Source: an uncultured Eubacteriales bacterium (GTDB lineage: Bacteria; Bacillota; Clostridia; Christensenellales; Aristaeellaceae). Taken from it: DNA of 40,007 bases. Each line of letters begins with the position of its first letter. Within the stretch, counting starts at the first letter, position 1. Below the pieces are notes generated by a model, which made no database searches, was not told the origin of the DNA, and worked only from the letters and a program-made list of their open reading frames with translations. Below are positions 6,865 to 15,439 of this stretch, one piece after another. Where the stretch lies: the NCBI GenBank assembly GCA_900317565.1, contig ONHI01000013.1, forward strand, positions 1 to 40,007, given 5' to 3'. The position numbers were made by a program, and so were the translations under genes.

Positions 6865-8949
6865 ATGAAGCGTCTATATAGATTGATCTCTGGCATCATC
6901 GTCCTGGCGCTGCTGGGCGCGATCCCGCTGTCCGGCGTAGCCGAGACCGCGGCGGAGCTGAATCTTCCGCAGCTGGACGACTGCTTCACGGAGCGGGATC
7001 TGTTCGGCACGTGGGACGCCACCGCGACGCAGATCGCGCTGGAGGGCGACACCGCCGTCATCGCCTCCCACGTCGTCGACGTGGCGGGCGGCATGGTCAC
7101 GATCGTGGACGGCGGCGTCTACGTGCTGTCCGGCACGCTGGACGACGGCCAGATCGTGGTGGACGTGAAGGACGACGAGAAGGTGCAGCTGGTGCTGAAC
7201 GGCGTCAGCATAACCTGTTCCGATTCCGCGGCCATACTGGTCCGGCAGGCCGACAAGGTCTTCATCACGCTGGCCGAGGGCACGGAGAACACCCTGGCCA
7301 ACGGCGGCGAATTTGCGGAAGAGGGCGTGGACGCGGTGATCTGGTCCGACGAGGATTTGACCTTCAACGGCACCGGCACGCTCATCATCGATTCGCCCGC
7401 GGGCGACGGCATCGACGGCAACGACGACGTCAAGTTCGCCTCGGGCAGCTACGTCATCACCGCCGCGGGGCGGGGCGTGGACGCCAACGACAGCATCCGC
7501 GTGGCGGGCGGCGATTTTACCGTCACCACCCAGGGCACGGCCTTCCGCGCCGACCACGATACCAACGCGGACCTGGGCTACATCTACATCTGGGACGGCA
7601 GCTTCACCATCGTCATCGGCGACGGCGCGGGCGAGTTCCAGACCCAGGACGGCATGATGGGCATGATGGGCGGCATGCAGGGCAGGATGGCGTTCGACGG
7701 CGAAGCCATGACCCCGCCCGGATTTTCGGGCGAGGACGGCGAAATGCCGACACCCCCGGAATTCACCGGCGAAGACGGCGAAATGCCGACGCCCCCGGAA
7801 TTCACTGGCGAGGAGGGCGAAATGCCGACGCCTCCGGACTTTACCGGCGAGGAGGGCGAAATGCCGACGCCCCCGGAATTCACCGGCGAGGAGGGCGATA
7901 TGCCGACGGAGCAGGGCACTGACGGCGATTCGACATTCCAGCCCCCACAGGGCGGCATGGGCAGCTTCCGGGGCGCGGCGACCGAAGAGGACGCCGAGGC
8001 GGACGGGACTTCCCGCAAGGGCTTCAAGGCCAGCGGCGACATCGTGATCATCGGCGGCAGCTTCGACCTCGACACCGCGGACGACGCCTTCCACGCGGAC
8101 GGCGACCTGCTGGTGTTCGACGGGACGATCGCCGTCGCCAGCGCCGACGACGGGCTCCACGCGGACGGCAGGCTGACGGTCGCGGGCGGTATCATCAATA
8201 TCGCCCAGAGCAGCGAGGGCCTGGAGGCGGAGGTCATTGCCCTCTCCGGCGGCAGCGTTGCCCTGATCGCCTCGGACGACGGCCTGAACGCCCGCAGCAG
8301 CACCGGCGACAAGGAGAGCTTCGAGGCCCAGGAGGGCGTGTTGATCCAGATCTCCGGCGGCACGCTGTACGTGAACGCCAGCGGCGACGGCATCGATTCC
8401 AACGGCGATATCCTCATCACCGGCGGTACGGTCGTGGTGTCCGGCCCCGAGAACAACATGAACGGCGCGCTGGACTGCAATGGCACGGCGACCGTCAGCG
8501 GCGGCACCGTCGTCGCGGCGGGGGCGTCGCATCGGCGCCTCCGCATCGCTGTGTTTGCCCTGTATTCCAGGCATTTCGGGGTTTTCAGGAGGGCTTTAAT
8601 GTGGTATACTGTTTGTGTAGGCATACCACGAAGTTCATTCCTGAGGGGTGCGGGCCATGTTTGGAAAGAAGTTTCAGCTGAACAGCCAGAATCTTGCAGC
8701 CATCGAGGAGATCGGCAAGCACATGCCCGGCGGCTTCTTCATCTACAGGGAGGAGAAGCCCGGCGAGCTGCTGTACGCCAACCACGCGGTGTACAACGGC
8801 GGCTTCTTCATCTACAGGGAGGAGAAGCCCGGCGAGCTGCTGTACGCCAACCACGCGGTGTACAACATCTTCGGCTGCAAGAACGGGGAGGAGTTCCGGG
8901 CGCTGACCGGCAACACCTTCAAGGGCATGCTGCACCCGGACGACTTTGA
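6865..8949 (+). CDS. Secreted DUF4353 (carbohydrate-binding beta-helix) protein with aberrant C-terminus
   Basis: A signal peptide (MKRLYRLISGIIVLALLGAI, cleavage near SGVAE) leads into two blocks of right-handed beta-helix repeats of the DUF4353/Cthe_2159 type. Their turns are rich in Asp and Gly (DSPAGDGIDGNDDVKF, ASGDGIDSNGDILITGG). Proteins of this type bind acidic polysaccharide and calcium at the cell surface. The blocks are split by five 13-residue repeats (7711-7905). Family-like sequence stops at GGTVVAAGAS (about base 8527). The remaining ~140 residues are basic, non-family sequence read through the histidine kinase promoter and over the first ~290 bases of the kinase gene in another frame. 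The gene is thus probably 3'-truncated or frameshifted. The ATG at 6865 follows AAAGGAG with an 11-base gap and comes 16 bases after DUF4956. Confidence 0.8.
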   Translation: MKRLYRLISGIIVLALLGAIPLSGVAETAAELNLPQLDDCFTERDLFGTWDATATQIALEGDTAVIASHVVDVAGGMVTIVDGGVYVLSGTLDDGQIVVDVKDDEKVQLVLNGVSITCSDSAAILVRQADKVFITLAEGTENTLANGGEFAEEGVDAVIWSDEDLTFNGTGTLIIDSPAGDGIDGNDDVKFASGSYVITAAGRGVDANDSIRVAGGDFTVTTQGTAFRADHDTNADLGYIYIWDGSFTIVIGDGAGEFQTQDGMMGMMGGMQGRMAFDGEAMTPPGFSGEDGEMPTPPEFTGEDGEMPTPPEFTGEEGEMPTPPDFTGEEGEMPTPPEFTGEEGDMPTEQGTDGDSTFQPPQGGMGSFRGAATEEDAEADGTSRKGFKASGDIVIIGGSFDLDTADDAFHADGDLLVFDGTIAVASADDGLHADGRLTVAGGIINIAQSSEGLEAEVIALSGGSVALIASDDGLNARSSTGDKESFEAQEGVLIQISGGTLYVNASGDGIDSNGDILITGGTVVVSGPENNMNGALDCNGTATVSGGTVVAAGASHRRLRIAVFALYSRHFGVFRRALMWYTVCVGIPRSSFLRGAGHVWKEVSAEQPESCSHRGDRQAHARRLLHLQGGEARRAAVRQPRGVQRRLLHLQGGEARRAAVRQPRGVQHLRLQERGGVPGADRQHLQGHAAPGRL
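7711..7905 (+). repeat. Five 39-bp tandem repeats inside the DUF4353 gene
   Basis: Five imperfect copies of a 39-bp unit encode variants of TPPEFTGEEGEMP. They form an acidic, proline-rich linker between the two beta-helix blocks. The last copies differ by only a few bases, suggesting recent slippage expansion. Confidence 0.9.
8582..8610 (+). promoter_or_regulatory. Probable promoter of the hybrid histidine kinase
   Basis: TTTTCA (8582-8587) and TATACT (8605-8610) are spaced by 17 bases, 46 bases before the kinase start. It lies inside the aberrant 3' extension of the DUF4353 frame, supporting the view that this stretch was originally intergenic. Confidence 0.5.
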
Positions 8950-11683
8950 GACCGTGACCAAGTCCATCGAGGAGCAGGTCGAGGGCGACGAGGCCCAGAT
9001 GGACTATACGGAATACCGCATCATCCGCAGGGACGGGGCGGTGCGCTGGGTGGACGATTACGGCCATTACACCCACACCGACGCCTACGGCGGGATCTAC
9101 TACGTCTTCATATCGGACATCACGGAGAAGCGGGAGCGCATGGAGACCGACCTGGCCGTGCACCAGGCCGTGATCGAGGCGCTGAGCGAATCCTATCACA
9201 CCGTGTGGCTCATCACCAACGTGGAGACGGAATCCTTCTCCCTCTATCGCGGCGATACCTCCGGCGATACGGTGCACGGCACGGCGAACCTGGACGCGCT
9301 GGCCCAGATCAAATACTCCCAGGCGAAGGACCGCTACATCCGCCGGATGGTGGCCAAGTGCGACCAGAAGCGGCTGCAGAAGGAGCTTTCGCTGGATTAC
9401 ATGGTCAAACAGCTGGCCGTGCGGCCGCAGTACAACCTGAACTATCTGCGGGTCATGGACGACGGCACGGAGAAGTATTTCCGCATCGAGCTGACCCGGC
9501 TGAACATGCCCAACGGCAAGATGGGCGTCGTCTGCGGCTTCAAGGACGTGGACAAGGACGTGCGGCAGGCCCAGGCGATCCAGCAGGAGCAGCAGCGGGA
9601 GCTGGAGCAGCAGCTGGCCCTCCAGGAGCAGCTCCTGGAGCAGGAGAAGCACCGGGCGCAGCTGGACAACATGATCACGGCCATGGCCTCCGATTACCGC
9701 AGCGTGTACCACGTGGACCTGGACAACGACGAGGCCATCTGCTACCGGGCGGACCCCAAGGACCCGGACCACTACGTGGAGGGCATGCGCTTTTCCTTCC
9801 GCGAGCGCTTCGCCGAGTACGGCGAGCTATACGTGGACGAGCAGTATAAAGAGGGCTTTCGCCAGTTCATCGAGCCGGACCATATCCGCGCCGCCCTGTC
9901 CACGGAGAGCATCATCGCCTATCGCTACCTGGCCCACCGGAACGGCAGCGATTACTACGAGATGCTGCGCATGGCGGGGGTGCGCCATCCGTCGGACCGG
10001 GACGATCACATCGTCCACGCCGTGGGCATCGGCTTCACGGTGATCGACGCGGAGATGCGGGAATCGCTGGAGCAGCGCCGGGTGCTGGTGGAGGCACTGG
10101 ACGCGGCGCGGCAGGCTAACAGCGCCAAGACGGCGTTCCTGTCCAGCATGAGCCATGAGATTCGCACGCCCATGAACGCCATCATCGGCCTGAACAGCCT
10201 GGCGCTGAAGGACGAGACGCTCATTCCCCGGACCCGGGAATATCTGGAGCGGACGGGGGAGAGCGCCCGGCACCTGCTGGATCTGATCAACGAAATACTG
10301 GACATGAGCCGCATCGAATCCGGCAGGATGGTGCTGCGCAACGAGGAATTTTCCTTCAGCGGCATACTGGAGCAGATCAACACCATGGTCATGTCCCAGT
10401 GCAGCGACAAGGGGCTGAAATACGCCTGCCGCATCCTAAGCCCGGTGGACGATTATTACATCGGGGACGCCATGAAGCTGAAGGAGGTGCTGATCAACAT
10501 TCTCAGCAACGCCGTCAAGTTCACCGAGGCCCCCGGCAACATCACGCTGACGGTGGAGCGCACGGCGGTGTTCGGCGACCAATCCACGATGAAGTTCTGC
10601 ATCCAGGACACCGGCATCGGCATGGACCGGGATTTCATTCCCAAGGTGTTCGACGCCTTCGCCCAGGAGGACGGCAGCCGCAAGAGCAAGTACGGCAGCA
10701 CAGGACTTGGGATGGCGATCACGAAGAACCTGGTGGAGATGATGAACGGCACGATCGACGTGGAATCCGAAAAGGGCGTGGGGACGCTGTTCACGGTGAT
10801 CGTCAGCCTGCGCAACTGCGAGCAGTCGGGCACGGAGCGGGAGATCGACCCCGGCGCGCTGAAGGTGCTGGTGGTGGACGACGATCCGATCACGGCGGAG
10901 CACGCGCGCACGGTGCTGGACGAGGTCGGCATCTTTACCGACGTGTGCCACGACGGCGAGACCGCCCTTCACATGCTGGATCTCCAGCACGCCAAGCAGG
11001 ACCCCTACAACCTGGTGCTGCTGGATTGGAAGATGCCGGGCATGGACGGGCTGGAGGCGGCCCGGCTGATCCGCCAGCGCTATGACAACGAGACGACCGT
11101 CATCATACTGACGGCCTACAACTGGGACGAGATCGCCGACGAGACCGTGGTGGACAGCTTCCTCGCCAAGCCGCTGTTCGCCTCCAACGTCATGGCGGAG
11201 TTCGAGCGGGTCGCCCGCAGGAACAACATGAGCCTGTTCCGGGAGAAGCAGCGGGCGGAGCTGACGGGGCGGCGCGTGCTGCTGGCTGAGGACGTGGAGA
11301 TCAACGCCGAGCTGATGAAGGACATACTGTCCCTGGAGGATGTGGAGGTCGACCATGCCGAAAACGGCAGGGTCGCCCTTGAGATGTTCGAGCAAAGCGA
11401 CCTCGGCGCGTACAGCGCCATACTGATGGATGTGCGCATGCCCGTGATGGACGGCCTGGAGGCCGCGGCGGCCATCCGGGCGCTGGACCGGGCGGACGCG
11501 GCCACGATCCCCATCATCGCCCTGACCGCCAACGCCTTCGACGAGGACGTGCAGCGCTCCCTCCAGGCGGGCATGAACGCCCACCTGACGAAGCCGGTGG
11601 AGGCGGAGCACCTGTTCCAGACCGTGGGCGAGCTGATCTACGAGGCGGAGCACAGGGCCGCCCGGCAGCAGGCACAGGCATAG
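8657..11683 (+). CDS. Cytoplasmic hybrid histidine kinase with two receiver domains
   Basis: The protein has 1008 residues and no membrane segment. Domains in order are: a PAS/PAC domain (~25-155), a second sensor-like region (~165-300), a glutamine- and glutamate-rich coiled coil (~310-340), another PAS-like region (~345-470), HisKA with SSMSHEIRTP and phospho-acceptor His500, and HATPase with Asn614/Asn618, DTGIGM at 651-656 and STGLGMAI. Receiver 1 has VVDDDP and phospho-acceptor Asp790 in LLDWKMPGMDG. Receiver 2 has Asp925 in LMDVRMPVMDG and the closing lysine in LTKP. It would sense a cytoplasmic signal and pass phosphate along internal receivers. Output must go through another protein, as there is no DNA-binding domain. 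Residues 25-47 are repeated exactly at 48-70. GAGGGG lies 8 bases before the ATG at 8657. Confidence 0.93.
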   Translation: MFGKKFQLNSQNLAAIEEIGKHMPGGFFIYREEKPGELLYANHAVYNGGFFIYREEKPGELLYANHAVYNIFGCKNGEEFRALTGNTFKGMLHPDDFETVTKSIEEQVEGDEAQMDYTEYRIIRRDGAVRWVDDYGHYTHTDAYGGIYYVFISDITEKRERMETDLAVHQAVIEALSESYHTVWLITNVETESFSLYRGDTSGDTVHGTANLDALAQIKYSQAKDRYIRRMVAKCDQKRLQKELSLDYMVKQLAVRPQYNLNYLRVMDDGTEKYFRIELTRLNMPNGKMGVVCGFKDVDKDVRQAQAIQQEQQRELEQQLALQEQLLEQEKHRAQLDNMITAMASDYRSVYHVDLDNDEAICYRADPKDPDHYVEGMRFSFRERFAEYGELYVDEQYKEGFRQFIEPDHIRAALSTESIIAYRYLAHRNGSDYYEMLRMAGVRHPSDRDDHIVHAVGIGFTVIDAEMRESLEQRRVLVEALDAARQANSAKTAFLSSMSHEIRTPMNAIIGLNSLALKDETLIPRTREYLERTGESARHLLDLINEILDMSRIESGRMVLRNEEFSFSGILEQINTMVMSQCSDKGLKYACRILSPVDDYYIGDAMKLKEVLINILSNAVKFTEAPGNITLTVERTAVFGDQSTMKFCIQDTGIGMDRDFIPKVFDAFAQEDGSRKSKYGSTGLGMAITKNLVEMMNGTIDVESEKGVGTLFTVIVSLRNCEQSGTEREIDPGALKVLVVDDDPITAEHARTVLDEVGIFTDVCHDGETALHMLDLQHAKQDPYNLVLLDWKMPGMDGLEAARLIRQRYDNETTVIILTAYNWDEIADETVVDSFLAKPLFASNVMAEFERVARRNNMSLFREKQRAELTGRRVLLAEDVEINAELMKDILSLEDVEVDHAENGRVALEMFEQSDLGAYSAILMDVRMPVMDGLEAAAAIRALDRADAATIPIIALTANAFDEDVQRSLQAGMNAHLTKPVEAEHLFQTVGELIYEAEHRAARQQAQA
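8729..8866 (+). repeat. Exact 69-bp tandem duplication in the kinase gene
   Basis: Bases 8729-8797 and 8798-8866 are identical by direct reading. Each copy encodes 23 residues starting GGFFIYREEKPGELL. The unit is a multiple of three, so the frame is kept. It doubles the first strand region of the first PAS domain. Confidence 0.95.
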
Positions 11684-11706
11684 CGATCCCCGACAGGTAT
11701 GCAAAG

Positions 11707-11728
11707 GGCCCGCCGTTTCCGGCGGGCC
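11707..11728. terminator. Shared terminator of convergent kinase and MFS genes
   Basis: GGCCCGCCG (11707-11715) pairs with CGGCGGGCC (11720-11728) around TTTC. On the plus strand it is followed by TGAATTTTAT and on the minus strand by CTTTGCAT. Both T-tracts are weak, but the position between two stops fits a bidirectional terminator. Confidence 0.7.
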
Positions 11729-11734
11729 TGAATT

Positions 11735-12919
11735 TTATGTCGTCTTGACCAGCTTCACCGCGCGGCTCAGCGCGAGGGTCAACAGCAGCGTGCCGAACCC
11801 GGCGAAGAATTGCACCACCAGCAGCGCCGTGCGCACCCCGACGGCGTCCATCAGCCATCCGCCCAGGATCGTCGCCAGCAGGCTGCCCAGCGTGGTGGCG
11901 GTGCCCGCCAGCGTCACGCCCCGCAGCAGCTGGGACTGGGGCAGCACGTGGCGCATGTAGTCCATCATGCCCGGCACGTACACGGCGCAGCTGGCGAAGT
12001 TCAAAAGCTGTACGGCATACAGCACCCGGGGATTGGGCGCAAGCAGCGTCAGCACGTCCTTGGCCAGCCAGAACCAGATGGAGATCATGAACAGCCGCAC
12101 GCCCTTACCCCGGCGGCTGAACCGGGCGAACAGCAGCATCGCGGGCAGCTCGGTCATGGCGCTGAGGGTGATGGCCGTGCCCAGATCGCCGCTGCTGCCG
12201 CCGATGCTGAGTATGATCTGCACCAGGAAGTTGTCGATGAAGGAATAGGTCAGGAACATGCAGCCCACGCCCACCAGGAACAGCGCCAGCGAGGGCTGGC
12301 GGCGCAATATCTCCGCGTAGGACGCGCCGCCCTTCTCCGGGCCGGTCTGTCCGGCGGAGGAGGGGACCCGGGCCAGGAACAGCGCCAGGATCAGCGCCGC
12401 CACCGCCGCGCCGTAGGCACCGGGCAGTATCGACGGCGAAAGCCGGGTCAGCAGCCGGCCCATCGCGAAGGACGACAGCGCGTAGGCCGCGGAGCCCACG
12501 CCCCGGGCCAGGCCGAAGTTCACCGGCCTGCCCAGCGCCTCGAAGTTCTGGTGCAGCGCGTTGACGGAGGGCTGCATCATCGATTGCACGGTAAACATGA
12601 TCGCCAGCATCGCGGCCAGCGGCACGCGGCCCAGCGGCAGCGTCAGCACGGCCAGCGACAGCGCCGCCACGGGGATGTACGCGCAGGCGATGGCGATGTT
12701 CAGCCGGACGCCCTGCCGGCTGAACATCGATCCCACCACCGGCTGCAATATGGCCGACAGCAGGTAGGAAAGGCCGAGGATCAGGCCGATCTGCCCGTTG
12801 GTGAAGCCCCGATCCAGCAGAAACACCGACGCGAAGCCCACCATCAGGCAGAATATCGCCCAGTAGAGCCCCTGGATCAGCGCGTAATAGGGGGTGGCGT
12901 TGCGAATCCTTTGCGGCAT
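11735..12919 (-). CDS. Major facilitator superfamily transporter
   Basis: This 394-residue protein has twelve predicted hydrophobic segments, starting with YYALIQGLYWAIFCLMVGF, and a polar central loop (SSAGQTGPEKGGASYAEILRR). It resembles the MFS group around LacY and PPP/nucleoside symporters. It is the last gene of the glycan locus, 39 bases after the GH31 gene, with GAGGTGA before its ATG. Uptake of a mono- or disaccharide released by the locus enzymes, or sugar efflux, are both possible. Substrate is not readable from sequence. Confidence 0.88.
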   Translation of the reverse strand: MPQRIRNATPYYALIQGLYWAIFCLMVGFASVFLLDRGFTNGQIGLILGLSYLLSAILQPVVGSMFSRQGVRLNIAIACAYIPVAALSLAVLTLPLGRVPLAAMLAIMFTVQSMMQPSVNALHQNFEALGRPVNFGLARGVGSAAYALSSFAMGRLLTRLSPSILPGAYGAAVAALILALFLARVPSSAGQTGPEKGGASYAEILRRQPSLALFLVGVGCMFLTYSFIDNFLVQIILSIGGSSGDLGTAITLSAMTELPAMLLFARFSRRGKGVRLFMISIWFWLAKDVLTLLAPNPRVLYAVQLLNFASCAVYVPGMMDYMRHVLPQSQLLRGVTLAGTATTLGSLLATILGGWLMDAVGVRTALLVVQFFAGFGTLLLTLALSRAVKLVKTT

Positions 12920-12958
12920 AAGCTCACCTCGTGCGGGTCATGAATCGACCCCTGTGAA

Positions 12959-15373
12959 TCACTCCACGCTCTCCAGCTCCGCCAGCGCGCCGATCAGCCC
13001 GGCGGGCAGATTCACCGTCATCCAGGCCGCCAGCCGGTGCTCGGGACGGGCCACGGTCTCGGATATCTCCAGCATGCGGTCCTTGTCCGCGTTGGCCATG
13101 CGCATGGGCAGCAGCAGCGCGTGCACCATCGCCGGCCTGTCCAGCGCGGGGCAGGCGGGATAGTCGCGCCAGCGCAGCGTCGCGCCGGCCCCGGGCTTCA
13201 CGTCCAGCGCCAGCGTCAGTGTGCGGGTCTGCGCGTCGTAGCGCGCTTCAAAGCCGCAGTCGGCCTCGTCCGGCAGCGCGTTCGCCACGCCCACCAGCTC
13301 CACGCTGATCCTGCGGTCGGTCGGCAGCAGCTCCGTCGCGCCCTCGGCGCTCAGCAGCCGCAGCGTCAGCCCGTCGCCCTCCTCCAGCGCCACGCGGGTC
13401 TCGCAGCGGCGGTAGTTTGGCGAGCCGGGACGGCTGCCGTCGTCCTCCACCAGCGATCCCTCGCCGCAGGCCCCGGCAAAGGCCCGGAACACCACGTTTT
13501 TCGGCAGCGGGCAGCCGTTCTCCGGCGCGAAGTCGGCGTCCATCGGCAGGATGGCGCCCGGGCGCACGAACACCGGCATGTCGGACAGCGGGCGATAGAC
13601 GTTCAGGCTCTGTCCGCCGGTGTAGCGCAGGCCTGTGAAGAAGTCGACCCACTGTCCCTCCGGCAGCCAGACCCTGGCGGAGGCCAGCTTCGTATCGGCG
13701 TCGGCGGGGGTCACGATGGGCGCGACCAGCAGCTCGCCGCCGAACATGTACTCGTTGCGTTCCACGTCCCGGAGCTTCCAGCCCAGGTCCCAGTCGTAAT
13801 AGACGGGATAGAGTATGGCGCTGCCCTCCTCGGCGGCCCTCAGCGCGCGGGTGTACAGCCAGGGCACCAGCCTGTGGCGCAGCCGCAGGAAGTGCTCCAT
13901 GACGGCGCAGGGCTCCATGGAATAGCTCCAGGGCTCCTTGCTCAAAAACTCGCTCATGGACGAGTGCAGCCGCATGATGGGGGAGAACACGCCGAATTGC
14001 AGCCAGCGGGTGGCCAGCTCCTCGTCCCGGATGCCCAGCATGTGCCCGCCGATGTCGTGGCTCCACCAGCCGTAGCCGATGTTGGCCGCCGTGGCGGTGA
14101 AATAGGGCTGGAAGGCCAGGCTGTCCCAGGTGATGCAGCTGTCGCCGGAGAAGCCCACGGGATAGCGGTGGCTGCCCGGCCCGCCGTAGCGGGAGAAGGT
14201 CATGCCCACGTCGCCCTTGCGGTTGGCGTACATGTAGCGGGTGTGGTTCAGCACGAACAGCGGGTCCACGCCGGGCACGCTGCTGCCGCCGCGCTGCTGC
14301 CAGTCGATCCACCAGAAGTCCACGCCGGTGCGCTCGAAGCTGTCCAGCACCACCTTTTCAAAGGCCTTCAGGAACTTTTCACTGGAGGCGTCGAAGTCCA
14401 CGGGATAGCCGCTGTCCGGGTCGATGCCCATCTCCCGGGCCATCTCGGGGTAGAGATCCTCGCAGGCGCGCACGCCGTCGGCGGGGTGGTCGTTCAGCGT
14501 CACCTTCAGATGGCGCTCGTGCAGCCAGTCCAGCATGGCCTTGGGGTCGGGGAACATCGCCGGGTCCCAGGTGTAGCCGGTCCAGCCGGAGCCGTACTTG
14601 GGATCGATGTCGGTGACGTGCCAGTTCATGTCGATCACCGCCACGGACAGCGGCACCCGCTCCGCGGCAAACTTCTCCATCAGCGCCTTGTAGCTCTTCT
14701 CGGTGTAGCGGTAATAGCGGCTCCACCAGTTGCCCAGGGCGTAGCGCGGCAGGGACGGCACGGGGCCGGAGAGGCGATAGAAGTCCCGCAGCGCGGCCTT
14801 GAAGTCGTGGCCATAGGCGAACAGATACAGATCGACGCTGACGCCGTCCGCGGGCGTCAGGTTGCCCTGAGCGTCCATGCCCATGCTGCGGCTGTCGTCC
14901 AGCACGGCGAAGCCGTCCATGGACATCAGGCCGTCGCCCATCTCCAGAGGCTTGTCCTGCTCGCCCACGAAGAAGGCCTTCTTCACGCCGCCGTCCGCCT
15001 GGTCCAGCGTGCGGGCGGTGCCCTTCAGGTTGCCCACCGATTCGCCGTAGTGCCAGACGCTGGCGTGGCTGAGCAGCGCGTTCTTCAATACGGCGCTCAG
15101 GCCCTCGGCGGAGAAGGGCTTTTTGTCGTATTCCAGCCGCAGACCGTCGGTCTCGATGCTCAGCCTGTCGCCGCTGTCCCGCACGGTGAAGGCGGGCAGC
15201 GGGAATTCGCGGTTGATGACCGCCTGGGTCGCGCCGTCGCGGAAGTGGCCCTCCGGCTCGTATTCCAGCCGCAGCAGCCGGTCCGTCAGCACCGTGATGC
15301 GCCAGCCCTCGCCCGCGATCACCGCGCCTTCGGTGGGCGCGGGACGGATGGCCCAAATGTCGGTAAAGGTCAT
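12959..15373 (-). CDS. Glycoside hydrolase family 31 (alpha-glucosidase/alpha-xylosidase type)
   Basis: The protein has 804 residues with no signal peptide, so it acts inside the cell. An N-terminal beta-sandwich (~1-215) precedes the (beta/alpha)8 barrel, which begins near LGNWWSRYYRYTEKSYKAL. The probable nucleophile is Asp357 in FWWIDWQQRG and the acid/base Asp411 in GFSGDSCITW. WWSHDIGGH follows. C-terminal beta domains complete the usual GH31 form. The family cleaves alpha-linked glucose or xylose from non-reducing ends with retention. GGAGG lies 6 bases before the ATG. It is downstream of an Opp-class ABC importer and GH13 enzyme in one locus, but a stem-loop with TTTT (15392-15420, minus) precedes it and may lower its expression. 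An alpha-glucosidase role is the simplest reading; xylosidase is an alternative. Confidence 0.93.
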   Translation of the reverse strand: MTFTDIWAIRPAPTEGAVIAGEGWRITVLTDRLLRLEYEPEGHFRDGATQAVINREFPLPAFTVRDSGDRLSIETDGLRLEYDKKPFSAEGLSAVLKNALLSHASVWHYGESVGNLKGTARTLDQADGGVKKAFFVGEQDKPLEMGDGLMSMDGFAVLDDSRSMGMDAQGNLTPADGVSVDLYLFAYGHDFKAALRDFYRLSGPVPSLPRYALGNWWSRYYRYTEKSYKALMEKFAAERVPLSVAVIDMNWHVTDIDPKYGSGWTGYTWDPAMFPDPKAMLDWLHERHLKVTLNDHPADGVRACEDLYPEMAREMGIDPDSGYPVDFDASSEKFLKAFEKVVLDSFERTGVDFWWIDWQQRGGSSVPGVDPLFVLNHTRYMYANRKGDVGMTFSRYGGPGSHRYPVGFSGDSCITWDSLAFQPYFTATAANIGYGWWSHDIGGHMLGIRDEELATRWLQFGVFSPIMRLHSSMSEFLSKEPWSYSMEPCAVMEHFLRLRHRLVPWLYTRALRAAEEGSAILYPVYYDWDLGWKLRDVERNEYMFGGELLVAPIVTPADADTKLASARVWLPEGQWVDFFTGLRYTGGQSLNVYRPLSDMPVFVRPGAILPMDADFAPENGCPLPKNVVFRAFAGACGEGSLVEDDGSRPGSPNYRRCETRVALEEGDGLTLRLLSAEGATELLPTDRRISVELVGVANALPDEADCGFEARYDAQTRTLTLALDVKPGAGATLRWRDYPACPALDRPAMVHALLLPMRMANADKDRMLEISETVARPEHRLAAWMTVNLPAGLIGALAELESVE

Positions 15374-15391
15374 ATATGCCTCCTGTCAAAA

Positions 15392-15420
15392 CGCCGGAAG
15401 CTCGTGCTGGGCTTCCGGCG
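15392..15420 (-). terminator. Intra-operon terminator/attenuator before GH31
   Basis: On the minus strand a perfect 10-bp stem (15420-15411 with 15401-15392, arms CGCCGGAAGC/GCTTCCGGCG, 9-base loop) is followed at once by TTTTG. It has rho-independent terminator form, yet GH31 starts 19 bases later without a promoter of its own. Partial read-through is therefore likely. Confidence 0.7.
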
Positions 15421-15439
15421 CTCCTGTCCTTTGATTTTG

